In this document: positions 17,636 to 25,546 of the stretch, piece after piece
Layout: every line of letters starts with the position of its first letter
Position numbering within the stretch: position 1 is the first letter of the stretch
Assembly: GCF_001894805.1 (NCBI RefSeq)
Contig: NZ_BCWX01000001.1
Span: 744,001 to 808,000 of the forward strand
Length of the DNA: 64,000 nucleotides
Direction: 5' to 3'
Origin: Rhodococcus globerulus NBRC 14531
GTDB lineage: Bacteria; Actinomycetota; Actinomycetes; Mycobacteriales; Mycobacteriaceae
Notes under the pieces: model-generated
The model's input: only the letters and a program-made list of their open reading frames with translations
The model's database searches: none
Told to the model about the DNA's origin: nothing
Program-made: the position numbers and the translations under genes

Positions 17636-19075
17636 ATGTCTGTGAGTGGTGTTCGCCGTGTTGTCGGTGGTTTGAGTGTTTTTGCTGTTGCTGCGGGTTT
17701 CGTGGCGGTTGCGGGTGTCGGGGTTGCGGGGGCTGCTCCGGTGACGGCTGAATTCAATTCGAGTGGTTACAAAATCACTCGAACAATCAGTGACGGGACG
17801 CCGTCCGAAGGTGATCTGATCACCTCCACCACGGTATTCAAGCGGACCGACTTTGTGGTCAATTATCTGTACGCGGTTCGGGATTTTCATCCGTCGTGCA
17901 TGACGTATGTCGAGGGTTCGGCGAAGGTGAACGGGAAGGCGTACGCGCCGGAGACTCCGGTGAGCACTGACTCGGTGCGCGTGAGCGCGAGCATCACCGA
18001 TTGGCCGTTGTATCAGAACAATACGAAGTCGTTCGAGTTTCAGTATCGGGTCGGCGCAGGGTGTGAGCGCGGTAATGATTTGGCGAGCACAGTGCATTTC
18101 GACGGTTCGGCTTGGGTGAATGACACGACAAGCGGTCGTGGTCCGTCGATCAATGTTCGGAAGAACGTGTCGTCGACTGTCGTGTCGCCGGTCAGCAGTG
18201 CCCAGGTGGGGCAACCGGTGACGTTGAGCGCGACGGTGACCGGTGGTGCCGACGGTGATCCGGTGGAGTTCTTCGACGCCGGTTCCAAGATCGGCGCCGG
18301 CACGCTCGCCAATGGTGTTGCCACACTTGACTGGACACCGACCACTCGTGGGAATCACTCGATTACCGCGAAGTTCGCCGGCACCGCGAGAGCTGTCGAG
18401 TCGACATCGGCGGCGCTGAACGTGAATGTCTCGCAGGCTGATTCTCCGTCGACTACAGCGCTGGCGCCGATCTCGGGCGCTCAGGTGGGTAAGTCGACCA
18501 CCCTCAAGGCGACAGTGTCTGCGCCGGGAACGGGTGGGACGGTGACGTTCAAGGTCGGCGCCACGGTTCTGGCTTCGGTGCCGGTCGCCGGCAATGGCGA
18601 AGCCACTTACGCCTGGGTTCCGACGGTTGCGGGCGCGCAGACGGTTGAAGCTGTGTTCGCGGGCCGATCCGGTGTCACCGGGTCGAGCACCACAGCGAGT
18701 ACGACAGTTGCCGAGCAACCAGTCGGAACGACAGATTCCACAACAGTTCTCAGCGCCGGAGCGGGTCAAGTCGGTGTTGCGCAGACCGTTTCGGCTCAGA
18801 TCAACCCGGCAAACGCCGGTGGCACAGTCACCTTTAAGGACGGTGAGTCGGTCATCGGCACAGCAACGGTCGATTCTTCCGGCAAGGCCGGCATTTCGTG
18901 GACGCCGGCAACTCAGGGCCAGCGCGTCGTAACGGCCGAGTACTCGGGCGCCGGAACAGTGACGGCTTCGGCCGATCAGGTCTCCGTTCAGATCGCAGCA
19001 CCCGTCGACGGCGGAGAGCCAGGTACAGGCGGAACAGGTTCGCTCGGCAACCTTGGAAACATCTTCGGCTCCTAA
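17636..19075 (+). CDS. Secreted Ig-like repeat protein, copy 1
   Basis: A 479-residue exported protein. A signal peptide (about 1-34) ends AGVGVAGA-AP. A unique domain of about 145 residues with three cysteines follows, then three Ig-like (Big_3 type) repeats of about 90-95 residues, each with a TVTFKxG-type strand and a final AVFxG or AKFAG strand. The C-terminus is GTGSLGNLGNIFGS. No LPXTG or lipobox is seen. ATG 17636 is listed; GTG 17642 has better spacing to GAGAGGG. Similar architecture in other bacteria points to surface or matrix binding. It is a tandem paralogue of the next gene. Confidence 0.8.
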   Translation: MSVSGVRRVVGGLSVFAVAAGFVAVAGVGVAGAAPVTAEFNSSGYKITRTISDGTPSEGDLITSTTVFKRTDFVVNYLYAVRDFHPSCMTYVEGSAKVNGKAYAPETPVSTDSVRVSASITDWPLYQNNTKSFEFQYRVGAGCERGNDLASTVHFDGSAWVNDTTSGRGPSINVRKNVSSTVVSPVSSAQVGQPVTLSATVTGGADGDPVEFFDAGSKIGAGTLANGVATLDWTPTTRGNHSITAKFAGTARAVESTSAALNVNVSQADSPSTTALAPISGAQVGKSTTLKATVSAPGTGGTVTFKVGATVLASVPVAGNGEATYAWVPTVAGAQTVEAVFAGRSGVTGSSTTASTTVAEQPVGTTDSTTVLSAGAGQVGVAQTVSAQINPANAGGTVTFKDGESVIGTATVDSSGKAGISWTPATQGQRVVTAEYSGAGTVTASADQVSVQIAAPVDGGEPGTGGTGSLGNLGNIFGS

Positions 19076-19089
19076 GGCATTCGACACCT

Positions 19090-19127
19090 GGTGATGCCCC
19101 GTCCGCGTGAAGCGGTGGGGCATCACC
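19090..19127 (+). terminator. Terminator between the Ig-repeat genes
   Basis: An 11-bp stem (19090-19100 with 19117-19127) has an inner CCGC/GCGG pair (19103-19106 with 19112-19115). It lies 14 bases after the first Ig-repeat gene and 31 before the second, so each gene probably has its own transcript or read-through is partial. Confidence 0.8.
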
Positions 19128-19158
19128 CATATCGCTCGCTTCTCGAGAAGGAAAATCT

Positions 19159-21186
19159 ATGTCTGTTGGTTCTGCACGCCGTGTTGTCGGTGGTGTGAGT
19201 GTGTTTGCTGTTGCTGCGGGTTTCGTGGCGGTTGCGGGTGTCGGGGTTGCGGGTGCTGCTCCGGTGACGGCGGAGGGAAATGTGCACGGTTACCATGTTG
19301 TGCGCACTATTTCGAACGGAACGCCCAGTGTGGGTGAGACGATTACCGTGAAGTCGGTACTGACTCGAACTGGTTCCCTCGAATACTTGCAGCAGGTCAA
19401 GGATGTTCATCCGGATTGTCTTACCTATGTGACGGATTCGGCCAAGGTTGACGGTTCGGTGATCGGCCGTGACAAGGTCGAGGTTGCTGCCGACTACGAG
19501 AAGATCTCTGGCAGTTGGGCGGTTTACTGGGATGGTGGTCTGATCAATCCGAAGTACCGAACGGTTGAGTTCAGTTATACGGTCGGTGCGGGTTGTGCTC
19601 GTGGTGTGGATTTGACGACTGAGTTGCATGTGAGTGGGACTTTGGGGTCGGGGCAGCTCAAGGGTGTCGGTCCGTCGATCAGCGTCGCGAAGAACGTGTC
19701 GACGACGACGCTGTCCCCGGTCAGTGGCGTGCAGTTGGGGCAGTCAGTTCCGCTGAAGGCGACGGTTACCGGTGGCGGCGACGGTGATTCGGTGGAATTC
19801 TTCGACGCCGGTTCCACGATCGGCACTGGCACGCTCACCAATGGTGTTGCCACACTTACCTGGACACCGACCGGCGTCCGCACACACACCGTGACGGCCA
19901 AGTACCTCGGCAACACGAAGGTGGCAACCTCGACGTCGTCGGCAGTCGACGTCGTTGTGTCCGAAGCGGACAAGTTCACGGCAACCACGATCACCGGCCC
20001 AACGACTGCGGACGCAGGTGAGTCCGTGACTCTCGAGGCTTCGGTCTCGCCTGTTCCGGTGGGCGGCACGGTGCAGTTCAAGGACGGCACAACCGATCTC
20101 GGTCGCGCAACGACCGTCGACGCCAACGGCAAGGCCTCGCTGACGGATTCCTATGCAGCCGGTGAGCATTCGATCGTGGCGGTGTACTCCGGTTCCGGTC
20201 TTTACCAGACCTCGACGTCGACGCCGCATACCTTGACGGTCGCTCCCGTCGTGGTCGAGCAGAGCACCACGACCACCCTCGTCGGTCCGTCGAGCGCTTC
20301 GACAGGAGAGGAATTGTCGTTTACTGCCACGGTGTCGACCGGCGCTGCGGGCGGCACGGTGCAGTTCAGGGAAGGGGCCAGAGATATGAGCTCGCCGATT
20401 CCCGTAGACGCCTTGGGTAAAGCCACGATCACACCGACGTTCAACGACGCCGGTGAATACAACATCACCGCAGTGTTCTCCGGTTCGGGGAACTTCCTGG
20501 GTTCGACCTCGAGCGTTCAGACTGTGAAGGTCGCCGCGCCGGCTCCCGTCGATCAGCAGACCCAGACGGTCTTGACTGTTCCCGCGAACGCAAAAACCGG
20601 TACGGCAGTGGGTCTTTCCGTGACGGTCACGCCGGCTCCGTCAGGTGGCACGGTGCAGTTCAAGGATGGTTCGGGCACTCTCGGCCTGCCCGTGGTGGTT
20701 GTCGACGGCAAGGCGTCGATGATGCATGAGTTCGGCAGCGTCGGTACTCACGACATCACGGCGGTGTACTCGGGTGCGAGCGGATTCCTCACGTCTACCT
20801 CGGTCGTGCAAGCGATTTCGGTCACGGCTCCGGCCGCAGAAGATCAGGAAACGTCTATCACCGTGAGCGCTCCGGCGTCCGCCACGAAGGGCGCAAAGGT
20901 AGATCTGGCTGCTGCCGTTGTACCTACGCTCAACGGCGGGACGGTCCAGTTCATGGACGGCGCCACCCCGATCGGCGGACCGGTTGCGGTAGTGAACGGT
21001 AAGGCGACACTCTCGCATGCCTTCACCGAGGTCGGCGATCGTCGGATCACCGCGGTGTTCAGCGGAACTGACGGATACCTCGGTTCCGAGACGCAGGCCG
21101 GCGTCACCGTCAAGGTCACGGCAGAGCCTGGCACCGGCGCTCCGACCGGTTCGCTCGGAGACCTGGGCGCCATCTTCGGTTCCTAG
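19159..21186 (+). CDS. Secreted Ig-like repeat protein, copy 2
   Basis: A 675-residue exported paralogue of the preceding protein. It has the same signal peptide, a similar N-terminal domain with the cysteine pair (DCLTY and GAGCARG), and five Ig-like repeats instead of three. Each later repeat has GGTVQFKDG and an ITAVFSGS or IVAVYSGS strand. The tail is GSLGDLGAIFGS. GAAGGAAAATCT precedes ATG 19159. Repeat number differs between the copies, as expected for unequal recombination. Base composition is somewhat richer in T at third positions near the 5' end than in neighbouring housekeeping genes. The ligand is unknown. Confidence 0.82.
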   Translation: MSVGSARRVVGGVSVFAVAAGFVAVAGVGVAGAAPVTAEGNVHGYHVVRTISNGTPSVGETITVKSVLTRTGSLEYLQQVKDVHPDCLTYVTDSAKVDGSVIGRDKVEVAADYEKISGSWAVYWDGGLINPKYRTVEFSYTVGAGCARGVDLTTELHVSGTLGSGQLKGVGPSISVAKNVSTTTLSPVSGVQLGQSVPLKATVTGGGDGDSVEFFDAGSTIGTGTLTNGVATLTWTPTGVRTHTVTAKYLGNTKVATSTSSAVDVVVSEADKFTATTITGPTTADAGESVTLEASVSPVPVGGTVQFKDGTTDLGRATTVDANGKASLTDSYAAGEHSIVAVYSGSGLYQTSTSTPHTLTVAPVVVEQSTTTTLVGPSSASTGEELSFTATVSTGAAGGTVQFREGARDMSSPIPVDALGKATITPTFNDAGEYNITAVFSGSGNFLGSTSSVQTVKVAAPAPVDQQTQTVLTVPANAKTGTAVGLSVTVTPAPSGGTVQFKDGSGTLGLPVVVVDGKASMMHEFGSVGTHDITAVYSGASGFLTSTSVVQAISVTAPAAEDQETSITVSAPASATKGAKVDLAAAVVPTLNGGTVQFMDGATPIGGPVAVVNGKATLSHAFTEVGDRRITAVFSGTDGYLGSETQAGVTVKVTAEPGTGAPTGSLGDLGAIFGS

Positions 21187-21208
21187 CTCGAAGCAGCATT
21201 GACGACAC

Positions 21209-21242
21209 GCCCCGCCGCAGAGAACACCTCCGCGGCGGGGCG
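21209..21242. terminator. Convergent-gene terminator hairpin
   Basis: An 11-bp GC-rich perfect stem, CGCCCCGCCGC (21209-21219) with GCGGCGGGGCG (21232-21242), has a 12-base loop. It sits between the converging Ig-repeat and methyltransferase genes and can serve both strands. Confidence 0.85.
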
Positions 21243-21258
21243 ATTCGTGTCTGTGAGG

Positions 21259-22047
21259 TCAGGGGTTCGGGGCGACAACGTGCCATGGCACGGTCAGGAT
21301 GCAGTCACGCACGCGTCGCCGCGCCGGTTGAACCGGAATGCCCTGCCCACGAAGTATTTCCAGTGCCGCCGCCCAGCGGTGTCTGGGGCCGAACGACGCA
21401 TGGGGCGCCGCAGTGGCCCACGCGCGATCCGCGGCCGTGAGTAGCGCGTGAATCGGTTCTCCCGGAACATTGCGGTGAATGAGGGCCTTGGGCAACCGTT
21501 CTGCGATGTCTGACGGTTTCTCGATGTCGAAGGGATCCCACGCCAAGGTGAGGGTCAGGGGTCGGTGCGCATCGAGCAGCACCCAGGCGCACCGACGCCC
21601 CAGCTCGTCGCACGTCCCGTCGAGGATCAAACCGCCAGGCGCCAAACCGGACTGAATGTGCGACCACGCCGATTCCACCGCGTCTTCGGGGTACTGGCGC
21701 AAAACGTTGAAAGCGCGAACGAAAATCGGTGACAGGCCGGCCAATTCGAACCCGCCGCGCGCGAAACTGACTCCGTTGCGGCTTTCCACCACGCGGGCGG
21801 GGTCGATTTCGAGTCCGATGACCCGGCGGTCGCGTCGTACCGCGGTGAGTCGGTCGGCCATCTCGAACGTCGTGTCGGGGCGGGCGCCGTAGCCGAGGTC
21901 GACTATCAATGGGTCGGCAGCGTCGTGCAGTGCCCGTTGAACGGCCCGGTTGTGCACGAGCCAGCGGTCGCTGCGCCGCAGACGGTTGATGCCGGTTGTG
22001 CCGCGTGTGATGACACCCTCGATCTTCGGGGGTGGAGCAGTCCTCAC
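21259..22047 (-). CDS. Class I SAM-dependent methyltransferase-like protein
   Basis: A 262-residue protein with a Rossmann-type SAM motif I, IVDLGYGARPDTTFEMA (about 48-65). An acidic motif II, VIGLEIDPARV, comes next, then LAPGGLILDGTCDELG as motif III. An uncommon trait is the Tyr in the LGYG loop where many enzymes have GxGxG. The substrate is unknown. It is the last gene of a three-gene minus-strand run with two DUF2505 genes (6-base gap to the nearer). A terminator separates it from the Ig-repeat genes. Confidence 0.75.
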   Translation of the reverse strand: MRTAPPPKIEGVITRGTTGINRLRRSDRWLVHNRAVQRALHDAADPLIVDLGYGARPDTTFEMADRLTAVRRDRRVIGLEIDPARVVESRNGVSFARGGFELAGLSPIFVRAFNVLRQYPEDAVESAWSHIQSGLAPGGLILDGTCDELGRRCAWVLLDAHRPLTLTLAWDPFDIEKPSDIAERLPKALIHRNVPGEPIHALLTAADRAWATAAPHASFGPRHRWAAALEILRGQGIPVQPARRRVRDCILTVPWHVVAPNP

Positions 22048-22053
22048 CGGGGG

Positions 22054-22554
22054 TCAGCGAGCGGCGAGCCAGGTCGCGGTGACCTGAGCTTCGGTGCGGA
22101 ACAGATCGACAAGATTGGTGAGCATCAGCTCTTCCAACTTCCCGCCGACAAAGGGGATGTGCACTTTGGCTTCCGACGACGTCCGCAAGGTGCATCCTGT
22201 TTCGGTGCCGAACAGTTCCATGGTTCCGGTGAGACTGCCCGGTCCGGCCGGGATGGAGGCCTCGTAGGTTCCGGTTACCGTGTCACCGAACGGGCTGTAG
22301 GACTCGGTGCGCGTGATGATCAGGTCGTTGCGCATGACGGTCTGCGCGATATCGGGCAGATCGGTGCGTGGCAGGACGTGGTGCAGGACGAGTTCGATTC
22401 CGGAATCGCTGACCTCGAAATGTTCCACCCGATTTTCGGAATGCTTGCGCATCTCCTCGACCCGGGCGTCCCAGTATCCGCGATCGGTCAGTGCTCCGTA
22501 GACCTGTTCGGGGGAGTGCTGGTAGCGGGCGGAGTAGTCGATGCGTCGAGCCAT
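22054..22554 (-). CDS. DUF2505 family protein, copy A
   Basis: A 166-residue START/Bet v1-like fold protein of the DUF2505 family. It begins MARRIDYSARYQHSPEQVYGALTD and ends with the family block VHIPFVGGKLEELM. The family is common in mycolate bacteria (M. tuberculosis Rv0481c lies at this position) and is suspected to bind lipid-like ligands in a hydrophobic cavity. No enzyme function is known. It is a tandem paralogue of the gene at 22615 and sits 6 bases before the methyltransferase gene. Confidence 0.85.
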   Translation of the reverse strand: MARRIDYSARYQHSPEQVYGALTDRGYWDARVEEMRKHSENRVEHFEVSDSGIELVLHHVLPRTDLPDIAQTVMRNDLIITRTESYSPFGDTVTGTYEASIPAGPGSLTGTMELFGTETGCTLRTSSEAKVHIPFVGGKLEELMLTNLVDLFRTEAQVTATWLAAR

Positions 22555-22614
22555 GATCGCAAACGATACCGGCTACCTGCTGTTACAGAAAAAACCTACC
22601 CCGCCCGCAACGCC

Positions 22615-23112
22615 CTATTTTGCGATCCAGTCCCGCGTGAAGTCCTGCTCGGCCTCGATCAGACGGGTGACCTCGTCGACGATCGCGCTTTCGATCTTGC
22701 CGCCGAAAATCGGGATCTTGACCTCGACCTCGCCGGTGGCACTCAAGGTGCAACCCGTGTCGTCTCCGCTGAGCACCTGGGTGCCCTCGATGCGGGCAGG
22801 GACGCCGTCGACGTGCGCCGAGAAGGTTCCCGTCGCGGTTCCGCCGTTGAGCGGTGCGATGGTCTCGCTGCGCTTGATGACGATGTCACCCTTGATGAAG
22901 TTGGAGACCATGGAGGGAAGGTGCTCGGCTGGAATGACCTGAGACATGGTGACTGCGACGGTTTCGTCCCGGACAGTCAGTTCGTCGATGGTGGCGCCAG
23001 GGCCACCTACTGCGGCGATACGGTCACGCCAGTACTGCTCCGACGTCACCGCCTCATGGACCTTGGCGACGGGGACGGTGTACTTCGATGAATGCTCGAT
23101 GCGACGGCTCAC
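22615..23112 (-). CDS. DUF2505 family protein, copy B
   Basis: A 165-residue paralogue of the neighbouring DUF2505 protein. It shares the start MSRRIEHSSKYTVPVAKVHEAVTSEQYW and the KIPIFGGKIESAIVDE block near the C-terminus. It starts at GTG 23112 and is divergent to murB, with about 26 bases between the two starts, so promoters overlap. Function is unknown; a lipid or hydrophobic-ligand carrier is possible from the fold. Confidence 0.85.
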   Translation of the reverse strand: MSRRIEHSSKYTVPVAKVHEAVTSEQYWRDRIAAVGGPGATIDELTVRDETVAVTMSQVIPAEHLPSMVSNFIKGDIVIKRSETIAPLNGGTATGTFSAHVDGVPARIEGTQVLSGDDTGCTLSATGEVEVKIPIFGGKIESAIVDEVTRLIEAEQDFTRDWIAK

Positions 23113-23138
23113 GATTGTGGAGGCTACCGTTTACCGAT

Positions 23139-24230
23139 GTGTGGGACGTAACCATTGGCCAACGCGTCGTAGATTCCGGCGCTTTCGTGTCCGAGAACAT
23201 TGACCTGTCCGGATTGACGACGCTCCGGGTAGGAGGACCTGCGCGGCTGCTCGCGGAATGCCCGACGACGCAGTCTCTGGTCGACGTCGTTCGGCTTCTC
23301 GATCGTGAAAACGTGCCGACGCTGATCTTGGCGGGCGGGTCGAATCTCGTCATTTCGGACGAGGGTTTCGACGGAGTTGTGGTTCGTGTGGCGAACACCA
23401 CGGTGACCCTCGACACGGATCGTGTTGTCGCCGAGGCCGGCGCCGTGTGGGACGAGGTGGTTGGTCAATCCGTCGCCGCGGAATTGGGCGGACTCGAAGC
23501 CCTGTCGGGAATCCCTGGTTCGACGGGCGCAACCCCGGTGCAGAATGTCGGCGCATACGGCGTCGAGGTGGGCTCGCGACTTCGGCGGGTCCAGTTGCTC
23601 GATCGCCGCACCGGAGAGGTGTCCTGGGTCGATCCGTCGACTCTGCAACTCGGCTACCGCTCGAGCGTCCTCAAGCATTCGGACGCAGCGCTGGTTCTGG
23701 CGGTCGAACTCGACGCGACAACGGATGGACTGAGCGCGCCCCTGGCTTACCGGGAACTGTTCACGGCACTCGATGCTCAGGAAGGTGATCGATTGCCGTC
23801 GTCGCAGGTCCGCGAAGCTGTTCTGGGTTTGCGCGCCGGTAAGGCGATGGTGCTCGACCCTTACGATCACGACACGTGGAGCGCGGGTTCCTTCTTCACC
23901 AACCCGGTTGTGCCCGAGGATCGGTTGCCCGCAGTTCTTTCCGCTATTACGACGCAGCTCGGGGAAGTGACTGTCCCGCAGTATCCGGGGGTCGGCGGAA
24001 CCAAGCTGTCTGCGGGGTGGCTGATCGAACGAGCCGGCTTTTCCAAGGGATACCCGGGCGAGGACGCGCCGGCTCGGTTGTCGACTCGTCACACACTCGC
24101 CCTGACAAACCGCGGCGACGCGAAGTGCTCGGACATCGTGGCTCTCGCCCGCACCGTGCGAGACGGCGTGGACGCCGCGTTCGGTGTGCGTCTCGAGCCG
24201 GAACCGGTCACCGTGGGTTGCCGGATATGA
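23139..24230 (+). CDS. murB: UDP-N-acetylenolpyruvoylglucosamine reductase
   Basis: A 363-residue FAD enzyme that reduces enolpyruvyl-UDP-GlcNAc to UDP-MurNAc in peptidoglycan synthesis. The FAD-binding blocks are LTTLRVGGPA, LAGGSNLVISDEGF and GIPGSTGATPVQNVGAYG. The catalytic serine lies in SAGSFFTNPVV, followed by AGWLIERAGF. GTG 23139 is the most likely start: it gives a normal-length N-terminus before LTTLRVGGPA. No strong ribosome site is near it, and GGAGG lies 15 bases upstream. Gene order with the L,D-transpeptidase matches Rv0482-Rv0483. Confidence 0.93.
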   Translation: MWDVTIGQRVVDSGAFVSENIDLSGLTTLRVGGPARLLAECPTTQSLVDVVRLLDRENVPTLILAGGSNLVISDEGFDGVVVRVANTTVTLDTDRVVAEAGAVWDEVVGQSVAAELGGLEALSGIPGSTGATPVQNVGAYGVEVGSRLRRVQLLDRRTGEVSWVDPSTLQLGYRSSVLKHSDAALVLAVELDATTDGLSAPLAYRELFTALDAQEGDRLPSSQVREAVLGLRAGKAMVLDPYDHDTWSAGSFFTNPVVPEDRLPAVLSAITTQLGEVTVPQYPGVGGTKLSAGWLIERAGFSKGYPGEDAPARLSTRHTLALTNRGDAKCSDIVALARTVRDGVDAAFGVRLEPEPVTVGCRI

Positions 24231-24263
24231 GCTGACAATCGTTAGCGCGGGTAGCCTGTTGAG

Positions 24264-25460
24264 GTGCATCAGCTGGGTATTCGGAGAAAACGTTCGCGTC
24301 TTGCTGCTTTGGTAGCTGTTCTGCTTGCGGCGATGCTCGCTGTTGCGGGATGCACCATCGGTGGCGCCGAGACGGCCGGCGAGGCATCACCAGCTGACAA
24401 GGCACCCGTTGCGCAGGTTGTCGAGACGCCGGTTGTCGGTGCCAGGGACGTCAGCCCGATCGCCCCGGTATCCGTCACAGTCACCGGCGGCACTCTCGAC
24501 GAGGTTGCGCTGAACAACTCTGCGGGTACCCCCGTCGCAGGTCAGCTGTCTGCGGACCGGACGTCTTACGTCGTCAGCGAGGCTCTCGGGTACGCGGCCA
24601 CGTATTCGTGGTCTGGTTCCGCCACCGGCACGGACGGAAAAACCGTTCCCGTCGAGGGCAGTTTCACAACGTTGGCACCCGATTCGCAGACCGGCGGCAC
24701 CCTCAACATCGCCGACGGTCAGGAAGTCGGAATAGCAGCGCCGATCACCCTCCAGTTCGACAACTCCGTCGTCGACAAAGCAGCAGTGGAGAAGGCGCTT
24801 GTTGTCACGAGCGTTCCGGCGACCGCAGGTTCATGGGCGTGGCTGCCGGACGATAACGGGGGCTCGCGCGCGCATTGGCGTCCCGCCGAGTACTGGGTCC
24901 CGGGAACCGTCGTTCATCTGGACGCGAAGCTGTACGGACTGAACTACGGCGGCGGCGCGTACGGCGATCAGGACCTCACTCTCGATTTCACTATCGGTCG
25001 TAGTCAGATCGTGAAGGCAAACGCGCCCAGCCACCGTATGCAGGTCGTCCGCGACGGCCAGACGATCATGGACATCCCCGTCAGCTACGGCGAAGGCAAC
25101 GAGGCCCGCAACGTCACGCGCAGCGGCATCCACATGGTGACCGAGAAGTACGAAGATTTCCTCATGTCCAATCCGCCGTTCTACGAGAACGTCCGCGAAC
25201 GGTGGGCCGTTCGCATTTCCAACAACGGTGAGTTCATCCACGCAAACCCGCAAACCACGGGAGTTCAAGGTTCGTCGAACGTCACCAACGGATGTATCAA
25301 TCTCTCGATGTCGGATGCGCAGGAGTATTTCGGAACCGCGCTGTACGGCGACCCCGTCGAGGTGACCGGGACGTCGATCGACCTCTCCGCCGCCGACGGC
25401 GACATCTACGACTGGGCGATCGATCTCCCGACCTGGAAGTCCATGTCCGCGCTCGCCTGA
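24264..25460 (+). CDS. L,D-transpeptidase lipoprotein (LprQ/LdtMt5 type)
   Basis: A 398-residue lipoprotein with a lipobox LAVAGC near residue 30, two Ig-like domains and a C-terminal YkuD catalytic domain. Such enzymes form 3-3 cross-links in peptidoglycan outside the membrane. The active-site block has His326 (FIHANP) and the nucleophile Cys344 in TNGCINLS. Most family members have Ser/Thr-His-Gly-Cys here; this one has Asn342 in place of the His. Start GTG 24264 overlaps a GAGG ribosome site. It follows murB by 33 bases, so the two are probably one operon. Position equals Rv0483. Confidence 0.9.
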   Translation: MHQLGIRRKRSRLAALVAVLLAAMLAVAGCTIGGAETAGEASPADKAPVAQVVETPVVGARDVSPIAPVSVTVTGGTLDEVALNNSAGTPVAGQLSADRTSYVVSEALGYAATYSWSGSATGTDGKTVPVEGSFTTLAPDSQTGGTLNIADGQEVGIAAPITLQFDNSVVDKAAVEKALVVTSVPATAGSWAWLPDDNGGSRAHWRPAEYWVPGTVVHLDAKLYGLNYGGGAYGDQDLTLDFTIGRSQIVKANAPSHRMQVVRDGQTIMDIPVSYGEGNEARNVTRSGIHMVTEKYEDFLMSNPPFYENVRERWAVRISNNGEFIHANPQTTGVQGSSNVTNGCINLSMSDAQEYFGTALYGDPVEVTGTSIDLSAADGDIYDWAIDLPTWKSMSALA

Positions 25461-25546
25461 GCAACAAGAATCTTTTCTCTCGACGGAACCCCTGGCATCA
25501 CCGATGCGTCTATCCAGGTAGACGCGGATGAATTCGGGGGATAGTC

